Part shown: positions 34,384 through 43,793 of the stretch, in pieces
How the letters are laid out: every line of letters begins with the position of its first letter
Position numbering within the stretch: position 1 is the first letter of the stretch
Assembly (NCBI RefSeq): GCF_006717095.1
Contig: NZ_VFQE01000001.1
Location: 1,426,001 to 1,490,000, forward strand
Reading direction: 5' to 3'
Length of the DNA: 64,000 bases
From: Blastococcus colisei
Lineage (GTDB): Bacteria; Actinomycetota; Actinomycetes; Mycobacteriales; Geodermatophilaceae
Made by a program: the position numbers and the translations under genes
Notes under the pieces: model-generated
Database searches by the model: none
Told to the model about the DNA's origin: nothing
Seen by the model: the letters and a program-made list of their open reading frames with translations, nothing else

Positions 34384-36030
34384 TCAGCCGGCGGCGGCCA
34401 GGGCGGGGTCGACCGAGCGGCCCAGGATCAGGTCCGCGGCCCGCTCGGCGATCATGATCGTCGGCGCGTTCGTGTTGCCCCGGACCAGCGTCGGCATGAC
34501 CGAGGCGTCGACGACCCGCAGGCCCTCGATGCCGCGCACCCGGAGCTGGGAGTCGACGACCGCCTGCTCGTCGGTGCCCATCCGGCACGACGACACCGGG
34601 TGGTACAGCGACTCGAGGGTGTTCTTCACCGACACGCGGAGCGCCTCCCGTCCCTGCACCGCGCGGCCGGGTGACCACTCCTCGGCGAGCACCGAGGTGA
34701 GCGGCCCGACCGACGCGATCTCCCGCGCCTTCTCGACGCCGGACACCAGCGCGTCCAGGTCACGCTCGTCGGTGAGGTAGCCGGCGTCGATGGCCGGCGA
34801 CCACGACGGGTCGGCCGAGCGCAGGCGCACCGTGCCGCGCGAGTGCACGCGCACCAGCACGACCAGGGTGCTGAAGGCCTCGACGTCCGGGTCGATCTCC
34901 GCCTGCTTCCAGAACTTCACCGGCAGGAAGTGGAACTGCAGGTCCGGCTCGGTCAGCTCGGGGGTCGACCGGGTGAACAACCCGGCCTCGGCCAGGTTGG
35001 AGGTCAGCGGGCCGCGCCCCATGGCCTTCCACCTGGCGAGGTTGACCGGCGTCTCGGCCAGCCGCAGCGACGTCCCGGACCGGACGGTCGAGACGACCGG
35101 CACCAGCGGGTGGTCCTGCAGCCCGCCACCGACACCCGGCAGATCGTGGACGACGTCGACGCCGACCTCGCGCAGGTGGTCGGCGGGGCCGATCCCCGAC
35201 AGCATCAGCAGCTGCGGGCTGTTGATCGCGCCGCCGGAGAGCACCACCTCGCGGGTGCCCCGCACGGTGTGCACGCGCCCGCCGGCGCGGTACTCGACGC
35301 CGGTCGCCCGTCCATCCGAGACCAGCACGCGGGTGGTGAGGGCGCCGGTCCGGACGGTCAGGTTCGGCCGGTTCTCGGCGGGGTGCAGGTAGGCGGCGGC
35401 CGACGACCAGCGACGGCCCCGCTTCTGCGTCACCTGGTACTGGCCGACGCCCTCGAGGGTGGCGCCGTTGAAGTCGTCGTTGCGCGGGTGGCCGGCGGCC
35501 ACCGCGGACCGGACGACGGCGCGGGTCCACGGGTGCGGCGAGCGGAGGTCCTCCACCCGCAGCGGCCCGCCGACACCGTGGAAGCGGTCGGCCCCGCGGG
35601 CGTTGTCCTCCATGCGGCGGAACAGCGGGAGGACGTGGTCGTAGGACCAGGACGGGTCGCCGGTGAGCTCTGCCCACTCGTCGTAGTCCGCTGCCGCACC
35701 GCGCATGTAGATCATCGCGTTGATCGACGACGACCCGCCGAGCAGCTTGCCGCGGGGCCAGAACAGCCTGCGGCCGTCGAGGCCCGGCTGCGGCTCGGTC
35801 GTGTAGTTCCAGTCCAGCCGGGTGCGCCAGGTCTTGTAGAGCCCGGCCGGGATCTGCACCTCGAGGACGTCGTCGGAGCCGCCGGCCTCGAGCAGCAGCA
35901 CCCGCAGCGTCGGGTCCTCCGACAGCCGGCCGGCGACCGCGCAGCCGGCGGATCCCGCACCGACGACGACGACGTCGAACTCCTCAGGGCCGTCCTCCGA
36001 GGGGCGTTCATGGCCATGAACGCCGCTCAC
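34384..36030 (-). CDS. GMC-family FAD oxidoreductase (choline-dehydrogenase-like)
   Basis: This is a 548-residue flavoprotein. It has the FAD-binding GAGSAGCAVAGRL near the N-terminus, a first GMC signature (GGSSSINAMIYMRG), a second signature (SGGAINSPQLLMLSGIG), and C-terminal active-site segments HPVSSCRMG and NTNAPTIMIAERAADLI. It oxidises an alcohol to an aldehyde. The GTG start at 36030 overlaps the aldehyde dehydrogenase stop (GTGA), so the two steps are coupled. Choline is possible, but no other betaine gene is nearby, so the substrate is left open. Confidence 0.88.
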   Translation of the reverse strand: MSGVHGHERPSEDGPEEFDVVVVGAGSAGCAVAGRLSEDPTLRVLLLEAGGSDDVLEVQIPAGLYKTWRTRLDWNYTTEPQPGLDGRRLFWPRGKLLGGSSSINAMIYMRGAAADYDEWAELTGDPSWSYDHVLPLFRRMEDNARGADRFHGVGGPLRVEDLRSPHPWTRAVVRSAVAAGHPRNDDFNGATLEGVGQYQVTQKRGRRWSSAAAYLHPAENRPNLTVRTGALTTRVLVSDGRATGVEYRAGGRVHTVRGTREVVLSGGAINSPQLLMLSGIGPADHLREVGVDVVHDLPGVGGGLQDHPLVPVVSTVRSGTSLRLAETPVNLARWKAMGRGPLTSNLAEAGLFTRSTPELTEPDLQFHFLPVKFWKQAEIDPDVEAFSTLVVLVRVHSRGTVRLRSADPSWSPAIDAGYLTDERDLDALVSGVEKAREIASVGPLTSVLAEEWSPGRAVQGREALRVSVKNTLESLYHPVSSCRMGTDEQAVVDSQLRVRGIEGLRVVDASVMPTLVRGNTNAPTIMIAERAADLILGRSVDPALAAAG

Positions 36031-37577
36031 CGGTGGCGCCCGTGGACCATGCCCATGACGCGGGTCAGCGCGTCGGTGGCCGAGGCGGGGCGGCTGAAGC
36101 TCATCAGGTTCACCGGCAGCGCGACCCGCTGGCGGGTGATCGCCTTGGCGCGGGTGAACTCCTTGAGCCCGTCCTCGCCGTGGATCCGGCCGAAGCCGCT
36201 CTCGCCGACGCCGCCGAAGGGCAGCGCCGGAACCGAGGCGAAGGCCAGCACCGAGTTCACCGATGTCATGCCGCTGCGCATCCGGCGGGCCAGCTCGAGC
36301 CCCCGGGCCTTCGACTTCGTGAAGACCGAGCCGGCCAACCCGTAGGAGGTGGCGTTGGCGCGCTCCAGCGCCTCCTCGGCGTCCCGCACCTTGGTGATGG
36401 TCAGTGTCGGGCCGAAGGTCTCCTCGCAGATGGCGGGGGAGGAGTCGGGGACGTCGAGCAGCACGGCGGGCGCGAGGTAGTTCTCGTTCGGGAACAGGCT
36501 CGGGTCGGCCTCGCCCCGGACCACCCGACCGGTCGCGGCGGCGTCGGAGACGTGCCGGCGGACGACGTCGCCCTGCGAGGCCATGGTCATCGGGCCGTAC
36601 GTCGCCTCGTCGTCCGAGCCGGGCCGCAGCGTGCGCACCTGGGCGGTGACCTCGGCGACGAACCGGTCGTAGACGGCGCTGGTCGCATACACCCGCTCGA
36701 TGCCGATGCAGGTCTGCCCGGCGTTGCTCATCGCGCCCCACACAGCGGCGTCGGCGGCAGCGACCACGTCGGCGTCGTCGTCGACGATCATGGCGTCCTT
36801 GCCGCCGAGCTCCATGAGCACCGGCGTGAGGGTCTCCGCGCAGGTGGCCATCACCTTCCGGCCGGTCGGGGCCGATCCGGTGAAGGCCAGCTTGCCGACG
36901 CCCGCGCGGCACAGCGCGGCGCCGGTCTCGCCGTAGCCGGTGACGACCTGGAAGGCGTCCTCGCTGTCGGGGACGGCGGCGCGCCACGCGGCGGCCATCC
37001 AGGCGCCGACGGCCGGGGTGTGCTCCGAGGGCTTGAAGACGACGGCGTTGCCCGCGGCCAGCGCGTAGGCGATGGAGCCCATCGGCGTGAAGACCGGGTA
37101 GTTCCACGGGCCGATGACCCCGATGACGCCGAGCGGCTGGTACTCGAGGTACGCGGCGTGGTTGGCCGCGAGCATGCCGGCCTTCACCTTGCGCAGGCCG
37201 AGCGCCTTGCGCGCGTGCGCCCCGGCCCAGGCCAGGTGATCGATGGTCAGGGTGATCTCGAGGATCGCGTCGGCGTGCGGCTTGCCGTTCTCGCGGTGGA
37301 CGAGGTCGGCGAGCTCGTTCATCCGCCGGGCGACGTAGCCGCGGTAGGCGGCCAGCCGCTCCTTGCGCCCGTCGAACCCCAGCTCGGCCCACTGCACGGC
37401 CGCTGCGCGGGCGCGCTCGACGGTCTCGGTGACGGCATCGGCGTCGTGCACCGGGAAGACGCCGACGACCGCGCCCGAGGCGGGGTTCGTGGACTCGAAG
37501 GTCTGCGTGGTGGCGTGGCGGTCGACGCTGCCGGCGGAGGCGCCGGTGACCGTGTCCATCTGCTCGACGAGCGACAT
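36027..37577 (-). CDS. Aldehyde dehydrogenase
   Basis: This is a 516-residue NAD(P)-dependent dehydrogenase. It has PWNYPVFTPM cofactor-region sequence, FTGSAPTGRKV, a catalytic Glu in MELGGKD, and a catalytic Cys in NAGQTCIGIERV. The C-terminal PFGGVGESGFGRIHG is typical. It lacks the GQVCTNGTRV pattern of BetB, so betaine aldehyde is not favoured. It is upstream of and overlaps the GMC oxidoreductase, giving a probable alcohol-to-acid pathway. The ATG at 37577 is used; Met7 is an alternative. Confidence 0.9.
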   Translation of the reverse strand: MSLVEQMDTVTGASAGSVDRHATTQTFESTNPASGAVVGVFPVHDADAVTETVERARAAAVQWAELGFDGRKERLAAYRGYVARRMNELADLVHRENGKPHADAILEITLTIDHLAWAGAHARKALGLRKVKAGMLAANHAAYLEYQPLGVIGVIGPWNYPVFTPMGSIAYALAAGNAVVFKPSEHTPAVGAWMAAAWRAAVPDSEDAFQVVTGYGETGAALCRAGVGKLAFTGSAPTGRKVMATCAETLTPVLMELGGKDAMIVDDDADVVAAADAAVWGAMSNAGQTCIGIERVYATSAVYDRFVAEVTAQVRTLRPGSDDEATYGPMTMASQGDVVRRHVSDAAATGRVVRGEADPSLFPNENYLAPAVLLDVPDSSPAICEETFGPTLTITKVRDAEEALERANATSYGLAGSVFTKSKARGLELARRMRSGMTSVNSVLAFASVPALPFGGVGESGFGRIHGEDGLKEFTRAKAITRQRVALPVNLMSFSRPASATDALTRVMGMVHGRHR

Positions 37578-37643
37578 GTGGCGCAGGTTACCCGCGAGTC
37601 ACATGGCCCGTACGAGGGTGACCCGACCGGGCGACGTCCGCTG

Positions 37644-38081
37644 TCAGTCGTCGGCCTCGATGACGGCCCAGACGGTCTTGGTGCCGCGTTCCCGGAACCA
37701 GCCGTGCCGGGCCGAGAGGTCGGCGATCAGGTAGAGCCCGAAGCCGCCGAGGCTCGGGTCGCGGCCCTGCGCGGGCGTCGGCGGCACCTCGGTGGAGGAG
37801 TCGCTGACGGCGAGCAGCCACTGGCCGCCGGTCCGGCTGAGGGCCGTGGCCACCGGGGCACCGCCGTGCCGCAGGGCGTTCGAGGTGAGTTCGTCCGCGA
37901 CCAGCACCAGCCGCTCCGACCAGTGCTCCCGCTCCGGGTGCACGACCGTCGAACTACCCGTGAGCGTGGACCGCAGGCGGGCCCGCAGCTTCGCCAGTTC
38001 GGACAGCGAGTGCAGCTCCTGGCACCACAGCTCGCGGAACCCGAACGGGGACGGCGCGGGATGCCAGAGCGCCACTGCCAC
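37644..38081 (-). CDS. Anti-sigma-factor-type ATP-binding protein (RsbW-like)
   Basis: This 145-residue protein is a single HATPase domain. The N-box is ADELTSNALRHGG and the G-box region is GGFGLYLI. Such proteins in actinobacteria act as anti-sigma factors or serine kinases in partner-switch modules. The GTG at 38081 gives the usual length; upstream codons are basic and poorly conserved-looking. A STAS-domain protein at 42041 and an RsbQ/RsbP-like pair at 57 kb are possible partners, but not in an operon with it. Confidence 0.8.
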   Translation of the reverse strand: MAVALWHPAPSPFGFRELWCQELHSLSELAKLRARLRSTLTGSSTVVHPEREHWSERLVLVADELTSNALRHGGAPVATALSRTGGQWLLAVSDSSTEVPPTPAQGRDPSLGGFGLYLIADLSARHGWFRERGTKTVWAVIEADD

Positions 38082-38278
38082 CGCCTCGCTGCCGGGCCGG
38101 GTCCTCCGGGCCACCTGCCACGCCGTGGTTTCCGGTCGTGGTCGTTCACCGCAGCGGTGCCCGCTGCCGGCGGTGACGAACCGTCCTATCACCCGCAGGG
38201 TGGAGATGGCAGGCCGACCCGCCGAACTAGGGTCTCCTCCCATCGGGCTCACCGGCCCGCGCACGGGGAGGCCGGAGC

Positions 38279-41266
38279 ATGCAGACCGCCAGCGACGGCG
38301 ACCCCTTCGGCACCGCCGGGATTCGGCAGCGGGCGCTGGCGGCGTGGACCGCCGACCCGGCGCGCTTCCGCGAGGACGCCAACGCCGAGGAGGACCTCGT
38401 CCGCGGTGGCTATCGCGACCGGCTGCTCGTCGAGCTGGCCCAGAACGCGGCCGACGCGGCCGTCCGGGCGGGGGTGCCGGGGCACCTGCGGCTGGAACTC
38501 TGCGGAGCGACGCTCCGGGCGGCCAACACCGGCGCGCCCCTGGACGCCGCCGGGGTGCAGGGGCTGGCGACGCTGCGCGCCTCGGCCAAGCGCGACGAGC
38601 CGGCCAGCGTCGGGCGCTTCGGCGTCGGCTTCGCGGCGGTGCTGGCGGTCAGCGACGAGCCGGCCGTGCTGTCGGCGACGGGCGGGGTGCGGTTCGGCGC
38701 CGAGCTGACGCGCACCGTGGTGACCGCGGTGCCGGGGCTGGCCGCCGAGGTCGTCCGCCGGGACGGCGCGGTGCCGGTGCTGCGGTTGCCGTGGCCCTCC
38801 GGCGGCACGCCCCCGGAGGGTTTCGCGACCGAGGCCGTGCTGCCGCTCCGGGACGGCGCCGGCCCGGTCGTCGCGGCGGCCCTGGCGGACCTCCGCGCCG
38901 AGCTGCTGCTCGCCCTGCCGGGCCTGAGCGTCATCGACGTCGTGGTGGACGGCGCCGAGCGCACCCTGCGGATCGAGCGCGCGCCGGGCTCGGCCCGGAT
39001 CACCGACGGTGCCCGGACGACGGCGTGGGCGGTGGCCGAGCGCTCGGGGGAGCTGGCCGCCGAGCTGGTGGCCGACCGCCCGGTCGAGGAGCGGTCCCGC
39101 CGCGGATGGACGGTGACCGCGGCGGTGCCCCTGGACGACGACGGCCGGCCGGTTCCGCTGCCGCCGGGCCAGGTACTCCACGCACCCACGCCGAGCGACG
39201 AGCCCCTGTCCCTGCCGCTGCGGCTGATCGCGCCGTTCCCGCTCGGCCCCGACCGCCGGCACGTGGCGCCCGGCCCGGTCACCGACGCGCTGGTCGAGGC
39301 CGCCGCCGGCACCTGCGCCGATCTCGTGACCGGCCTGCCCGCCGATCCGGCGGTGCTCGCGCTGGTGCCGCGGGTGGGGCTGGCCGGTGGCGAGCTGGAC
39401 GCCGCGCTGTGCGGCGCCGTCCTCGACCGGCTGCGGGCGCTGGCCTGGCTGCCGGCGGCGGCCGACCCGGACGTCCGGCAGGCGCCGGAGCGCGCAGCAG
39501 CGCTGGACGACCCGACCGAGGAACGGGTGGCCGCGTTCCGGGACGTCGTCCCCGGCCTGTTGCCCGCCGGCTGGTCCCGGCGATCGGACGCCCGCACGCT
39601 CACCGCGCTGGGGGTGCGGCGGATCGGGATCGCCGAGGCGGTGGAGGCGGTCCGGGGCGTGGACCGGCCGCCGTCGTGGTGGGCCGCGCTGTACGCCGCC
39701 ATGGACGGCGCGGACCGCGAGGAGCTCGCCGCCCTGCCGGTGCCGCTCGCCGACGGCCGGACCGCGCACGGTCCTGCCGGGGTACTCGTGCCCGACGCGG
39801 GGCTGCCCGTCCATCGGCTGGGCGCGCTCGGCCTGCGGCTGGCCGAGCCGGAGGCGGTCGCCCCACCTGCGGCCCGGCGGCTGCTCGAGCGGCTGGGGGC
39901 GCGGCCGGCGACGGCGCAGGCCGTCCTCGGCGACCCGGCGGTGCGGGCCGCGGTCGAGACCTCGATGGACGCCGTGGACGACGCCCTCGAGGGGGCACCG
40001 GAGCCGGAGGAGCTGGCCGAGGCCGTGCTCGCCCTGGTTGCGGCGGCACGCCCGGCGGCGGGGGAGCTGCCCTGGCTGGCGGAGCTCGCGCTGCCCGACG
40101 CCGAGGGCGGCTGGGCGCCGGCGGGGGAGCTGGTGCTGCCGGGATCGACGCTGGCCGCCGTCCTGGAGGCAGGGTCGCTCGGGGTGCTGGACGCGGACCT
40201 GGCCGCGACCGCCGACCCGGACGCCCTGCGGGCCGTCGGCGTGCTCGACACGTTCGCGCTGGTGCGGGTCGACGACCCCGACGAGCTCGACGTCGACGGC
40301 GTGGACCGCTGGGTGGATGGCGCGCTCGACCGGCTGGCCCCCGACGGGCCGCTCCCGGGATGGCCGCCGCTGACCGCCGTCCGTGACCTGGAACTGGTCG
40401 TCGACTGGCCCGGCGCGCTGCCGCTGCTGGTGGCGCTCCCGGCCGAGGCGTGGGCGGACGTCGTCCTCCACGGCGTGCCGGTGCCGGGCTACCTGCGCTG
40501 GTGGCTGTCGACCCATCCGGTGCTGGACGGCCGGCGTCCCGACCGCCTCCGGCATCCGGAGAGCACGGAGTTACAGGGACTGTACGAACCGGCGTCGGCC
40601 GCCCCGGAGGTCCTCGCGCGGCTCCGGCCGCCGGCGACCGTGGCCGACGTCCTGGCCGACGTCGACGGGGCGATCGACCTGCTCCACCGGCTCGGCGACC
40701 CGGCGCGGACGGTGCGTCCGGACGTGCTGCCGACGGTCTACGCCCGCCTCTCCGAGGCCCTCGACGGGATCGACGTCGACCCGCCGGAGCGGGTACGGGT
40801 GGCGCCGGACCGGGTCGCGGCCGACGCGGTGGTGCTCGATGCGCCGTACCTACAGCCACTGGTCGGATCGGCGGTGGTGCCCGCCGGCGGTGCGCCCGGC
40901 GCGGTGGCGGACCTGCTCGATCTGCCGCTGGCCGGCGAGCGGGTCCGCGGCACGGTGACCGGTGACGGGCAACGGCGTCCGTGGGCAGGGCTCCCCGGCG
41001 CAGCGCTGGCGGCGGCCCGGCTCGGCCTCGAGGTGCTGGCCGGTGACGTCGTCGTCCACGAGGGCCTCGCCGTCGACGGGTGTGCGGTTCGCTGGTGGCC
41101 CGGCGAGGACGTGGACCACGTCGACGGCAGCCCGGAGGCCCTCGGGCGCGCACTGGCCTGGCGGGCCGGGGTGTGGTCGCGCCGGCAGGCGCTGGCCGAG
41201 GCGTTCGCCCACCCCGACCACGCCCTCGAGCTGGCTGCCGAGGACGCGGTCGCGGACCAGGCATAG
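38279..41266 (+). CDS. Large Hsp90/sacsin-like ATPase-domain protein
   Basis: This is a 995-residue soluble protein. Residues about 40-170 form a GHKL ATPase fold like Hsp90 and the sacsin N-terminal repeat: LVELAQNAADAA (with Asn56 and Asp59), then VGRFGVGFAAVLAVSD as the lid/G-box. The remaining 800 residues are Ala/Leu/Asp/Arg-rich with no recognisable domain. Related sacsin-type proteins are widespread in actinobacteria, but their function is unknown. It is divergent from the anti-sigma-type gene. Its stop codon lies inside a long hairpin that recurs at 53.5 kb. Confidence 0.83.
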   Translation: MQTASDGDPFGTAGIRQRALAAWTADPARFREDANAEEDLVRGGYRDRLLVELAQNAADAAVRAGVPGHLRLELCGATLRAANTGAPLDAAGVQGLATLRASAKRDEPASVGRFGVGFAAVLAVSDEPAVLSATGGVRFGAELTRTVVTAVPGLAAEVVRRDGAVPVLRLPWPSGGTPPEGFATEAVLPLRDGAGPVVAAALADLRAELLLALPGLSVIDVVVDGAERTLRIERAPGSARITDGARTTAWAVAERSGELAAELVADRPVEERSRRGWTVTAAVPLDDDGRPVPLPPGQVLHAPTPSDEPLSLPLRLIAPFPLGPDRRHVAPGPVTDALVEAAAGTCADLVTGLPADPAVLALVPRVGLAGGELDAALCGAVLDRLRALAWLPAAADPDVRQAPERAAALDDPTEERVAAFRDVVPGLLPAGWSRRSDARTLTALGVRRIGIAEAVEAVRGVDRPPSWWAALYAAMDGADREELAALPVPLADGRTAHGPAGVLVPDAGLPVHRLGALGLRLAEPEAVAPPAARRLLERLGARPATAQAVLGDPAVRAAVETSMDAVDDALEGAPEPEELAEAVLALVAAARPAAGELPWLAELALPDAEGGWAPAGELVLPGSTLAAVLEAGSLGVLDADLAATADPDALRAVGVLDTFALVRVDDPDELDVDGVDRWVDGALDRLAPDGPLPGWPPLTAVRDLELVVDWPGALPLLVALPAEAWADVVLHGVPVPGYLRWWLSTHPVLDGRRPDRLRHPESTELQGLYEPASAAPEVLARLRPPATVADVLADVDGAIDLLHRLGDPARTVRPDVLPTVYARLSEALDGIDVDPPERVRVAPDRVAADAVVLDAPYLQPLVGSAVVPAGGAPGAVADLLDLPLAGERVRGTVTGDGQRRPWAGLPGAALAAARLGLEVLAGDVVVHEGLAVDGCAVRWWPGEDVDHVDGSPEALGRALAWRAGVWSRRQALAEAFAHPDHALELAAEDAVADQA

Positions 41267-41318
41267 GAACCTTTACCCCCTCCCAGGGCGCCTGAAATGG
41301 GGGTAAAGGTTCCTATGC
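41261..41318. terminator. Long repeated hairpin, copy 1 (20-bp arms)
   Basis: The arms 41261-41280 and 41299-41318 are perfectly complementary over 20 bases (core GGAACCTTTACCCCC), with an 18-base loop. The left arm contains the TAG stop of the sacsin-like gene, and the right arm contains the TAG of a small minus-strand frame. A second copy of the same arms is at 53496-53555. This is probably a strong bidirectional terminator. Confidence 0.75.
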
Positions 41319-41489
41319 CTCCTTCACTGGCCCCAGCGGGGGATGGCCGCCGCACCGGGCGCGTGCCCGTGGGTGGACGGCCGGCCACCCCGCCGCCCAC
41401 CGGGTGTACCGGGCCGGGGTGCGCTGGGCGTGCGTCGCGCACTCGTGGAGCGAGAGCCACCGGGCCGGGGTGAGTGACGTGGGCCGCAT
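41313..41489 (-). CDS. Small 58-residue protein ending in the terminator hairpin
   Basis: This minus-strand frame starts with ATG at 41489 (MRPTSLTPARWLSLHECA) and ends KEA then TAG inside the right arm of the hairpin. The two plus-strand genes at this hairpin family also end in GCA-TAG (QA and EA), which makes the frame more plausible than chance. It is rich in Arg, Ala, Pro and aromatic residues, with two Cys and three His. No family is recognised, and no clear Shine-Dalgarno was seen. Confidence 0.4.
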   Translation of the reverse strand: MRPTSLTPARWLSLHECATHAQRTPARYTRWAAGWPAVHPRARARCGGHPPLGPVKEA

Positions 41490-41542
41490 GGTCGGCGGCA
41501 GCCCTCCTGGCGGAGCCAGCGGACGCCGGCGGTACCGGGCAG

Positions 41543-41842
41543 CTACTGCCCCGGTGCGGCCTTCTTCGACTCCTGGCGGGCGCGGTGGGCCTCCCACTTG
41601 GCGCGGTCGCGCGCACGGGCCGCGGCACCGCGCTCCCACTTCTCCTTGCGCCTGCGGGCGCGCTCGAGCTCGCGCTCCTCGAACGTGGAGTGGCTGTCCC
41701 AGTCGCCGGCGAACACGGCGATGACCGCGAGGGTGACCAGCATGATCGCCACGAACGCGGCGACGACCGGATCGAGGAGCAGGAAGGCCGCGACCGACCC
41801 GAGGACCGCCACCGCGCTGCCCAGCACCCACCGAACCGACAC
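41543..41842 (-). CDS. Small membrane protein with two helices and basic tail
   Basis: This is a 99-residue protein with two adjacent transmembrane helices in the first 50 residues (VLGSAVAVLGSVAAFLLL and AAFVAIMLVTLAVIAVFAG). The second half is a charged helical tail rich in Arg, Lys and Glu. A GTG start at 41842 places the first helix at the N-terminus; the longer upstream frame is unrelated. Many actinobacterial small membrane proteins of the DUF3040/DUF2530 sort look like this, but I cannot assign the family. Confidence 0.6.
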   Translation of the reverse strand: MSVRWVLGSAVAVLGSVAAFLLLDPVVAAFVAIMLVTLAVIAVFAGDWDSHSTFEERELERARRRKEKWERGAAARARDRAKWEAHRARQESKKAAPGQ

Positions 41843-42040
41843 GTGGACCAGTATCCGCGTCGTCCCCGGCTGACGGGGGCGGCTCCCCGTGTGACGAGTG
41901 GGACACGCGTGATCGACAGGGGCTTGCGGTGCGTGGATCGGATCCCTACGGTCGGGGCAGCGGTTCAACAGTCAGCCGTCGCGCCGGCGTCGAGTTCCGA
42001 CCCGACTCACCGGCCCGGTTTTCTGCTTCGGGAGGCTCCA

Positions 42041-42427
42041 ATGACCGCATCCTCGATCGATCCTCCCCTCACGGACCTGGTCTCGGTCGACGTCAGCGGC
42101 TCCGGTCCCGTCGTCTGCGTCGCCGCCTCCGGCGAGGTCGACTCGACCTCCGCCTCCGTCCTGCGCCACGAACTCGACGTCCTGCTCGACGGCGACGTCC
42201 GCGAGCTCACCGTCGACCTCGGTCAGGTCACGTTCCTCGACTCCGCCGGCCTCTGCGTCCTCGCCGCGGCCCACCGCCGCGCCGTCCGCCAGGACGTGAC
42301 CATGCGGGTTCTCGCCTCCTCCCGTGCGGTCATCCGCCCGCTGCAGATCACCGGCCTCTGGGACCTGCTGAAGGCCGAGCGGGTCGACGACGACCCCACC
42401 GTGCCCGCGCGGCAGGGCGTTGCTTGA
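42041..42427 (+). CDS. STAS-domain anti-sigma factor antagonist
   Basis: This 128-residue protein is a single STAS domain. It has an opening strand VVCVAASGEVDSTSA, a LTVDLGQVTFLDSAGLCVL core with the phosphorylatable Ser68 in DSAGL, and a C-terminal VIRPLQITGLWDLL helix. It should compete for an RsbW-type anti-sigma factor, releasing the sigma factor when unphosphorylated. A GGGAGG site precedes the ATG at 42041. No sigma factor or kinase gene is immediately adjacent; the nearest RsbW-like gene is at 37644. Confidence 0.88.
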   Translation: MTASSIDPPLTDLVSVDVSGSGPVVCVAASGEVDSTSASVLRHELDVLLDGDVRELTVDLGQVTFLDSAGLCVLAAAHRRAVRQDVTMRVLASSRAVIRPLQITGLWDLLKAERVDDDPTVPARQGVA

Positions 42428-42575
42428 TCTGCACGGCCTGACCGACAGGTCCTGACCCCTCTCCCCGGTCGTCGGCCGGGGCGCCTGCGCAGCTCGAGCC
42501 GCCTGGGTGGAGACTCGGTCCCGCCCTCCCAACTGACGGGGCGGGTTCGGTCGTGGAGGAACAGGGAGGACCATC

Positions 42576-43793
42576 GTGCGAGATGCGGTCATCTGCGAGC
42601 CGCTGCGGACCCCGGTCGGGGGTTTCGGCGGATCGCTGCGGGACGTGCCGGTCCAGGAGCTCGCCTCGACGGTGATCCGTGCACTGGTGGAGCGCACCGG
42701 TCTGCCGCCGGAGTCGGTGGAGGACGTCCTGCTGGGCCACTGCTACCCGACGATGGAGGCCCCGGCGATCGGCCGCGTGGCGGCGCTGGACGCCGGACTC
42801 CCCGTCACCGCCTCGGGCATCCAGCTCGACCGGCGCTGCGGCTCGGGTCTGCAGGCGGTCCTCTACGCCGCCATGCAGGTGCAGTCGGGCGCCTCCGACC
42901 TCGTGCTCGCCGGGGGCGCGGAGTCGATGAGCAACGCGCCGTTCTACTCGACGGCGATGCGCTGGGGCGTCAAGGCGGGCCCGGGGGTGCTGCTGCAGGA
43001 CGGCCTGGCCCGCGGCCGGGTCACCGCGGGCGGCCAGGACCACCCGGTGCCCGGCGGCATGTTGGAGACGGCGGAGAACCTGCGCCGCGAGTACAAGATC
43101 TCCCGCGAGGAGCAGGACGAGTACGCGGTCCGCAGCCATCAGCGCGCGGCCGCGGCCACCGAGGCCGGCCGGTTCGCCGACGAGATCGTCCCGGTCACCG
43201 TGAAGGGCCGGAAGGGTGACACCGTCGTCGACCGGGACGAGCACATCCGACCCGACTCGAACATCGAGACCCTCGCCAAGCTCCGCCCGATCATGGGCAA
43301 GAACGACCCCGAGGCGACCGTCACCGCCGGCAACGCCAGCGGCCAGAACGACGGCGCCGCGGTCGCGATCGTCACGACCCCGGAGAAGGCCGCCGAGCTG
43401 GGGCTGCGGCCGCTGGCCCGGCTGGTCTCCTGGGGCGTGGCCGGCGTGCCGCCCGCGACCATGGGCATCGGCCCTGTCCCGGCCACGGCCAAGGCGCTCG
43501 CGCTGGCCGACGTCAAGCTCTCCGACGTCGACCTGATCGAGCTCAACGAGGCGTTCGCCAGCCAGGTGCTCGCGGTGACCCGCGAGTGGGGCTTCACCGA
43601 CAGCGACTTCGAGCGGACCAACGTCAACGGCTCCGGCATCTCCCTCGGCCACCCGGTCGGCGCGACGGGTGGGCGGATCCTCGCCACGCTGCTGCGCGAG
43701 ATGGAGCGGCGCGACGCCCGCTACGGCCTCGAGACGATGTGCATCGGCGGCGGGCAGGGGCTCGCCGCGCTCTTCGAGCGGGTCTCGTCGTGA
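42576..43793 (+). CDS. Acetyl-CoA acyltransferase (thiolase)
   Basis: This is a 405-residue thiolase. The nucleophile Cys88 lies in DRRCGSGLQA, and the other active-site regions are NEAFASQ, GHPVGATGGR and the C-terminal MCIGGGQG with the second Cys. It either condenses two acetyl-CoA or cleaves 3-ketoacyl-CoA. GGAGGA lies 6 bases before the GTG start at 42576. The stop overlaps the next gene (GTGA), a FabG-like reductase, so the pair could serve beta-oxidation or acetoacetyl-CoA reduction to 3-hydroxybutyryl-CoA. Confidence 0.92.
   Translation: MRDAVICEPLRTPVGGFGGSLRDVPVQELASTVIRALVERTGLPPESVEDVLLGHCYPTMEAPAIGRVAALDAGLPVTASGIQLDRRCGSGLQAVLYAAMQVQSGASDLVLAGGAESMSNAPFYSTAMRWGVKAGPGVLLQDGLARGRVTAGGQDHPVPGGMLETAENLRREYKISREEQDEYAVRSHQRAAAATEAGRFADEIVPVTVKGRKGDTVVDRDEHIRPDSNIETLAKLRPIMGKNDPEATVTAGNASGQNDGAAVAIVTTPEKAAELGLRPLARLVSWGVAGVPPATMGIGPVPATAKALALADVKLSDVDLIELNEAFASQVLAVTREWGFTDSDFERTNVNGSGISLGHPVGATGGRILATLLREMERRDARYGLETMCIGGGQGLAALFERVSS

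Noticed and set aside
34384-37577. A choline-to-glycine-betaine (BetA/BetB) assignment for the GMC/aldehyde dehydrogenase pair
   Set aside because: The aldehyde dehydrogenase lacks the BetB active-site pattern and no betaine regulator or transporter is adjacent, so only family-level calls are given.
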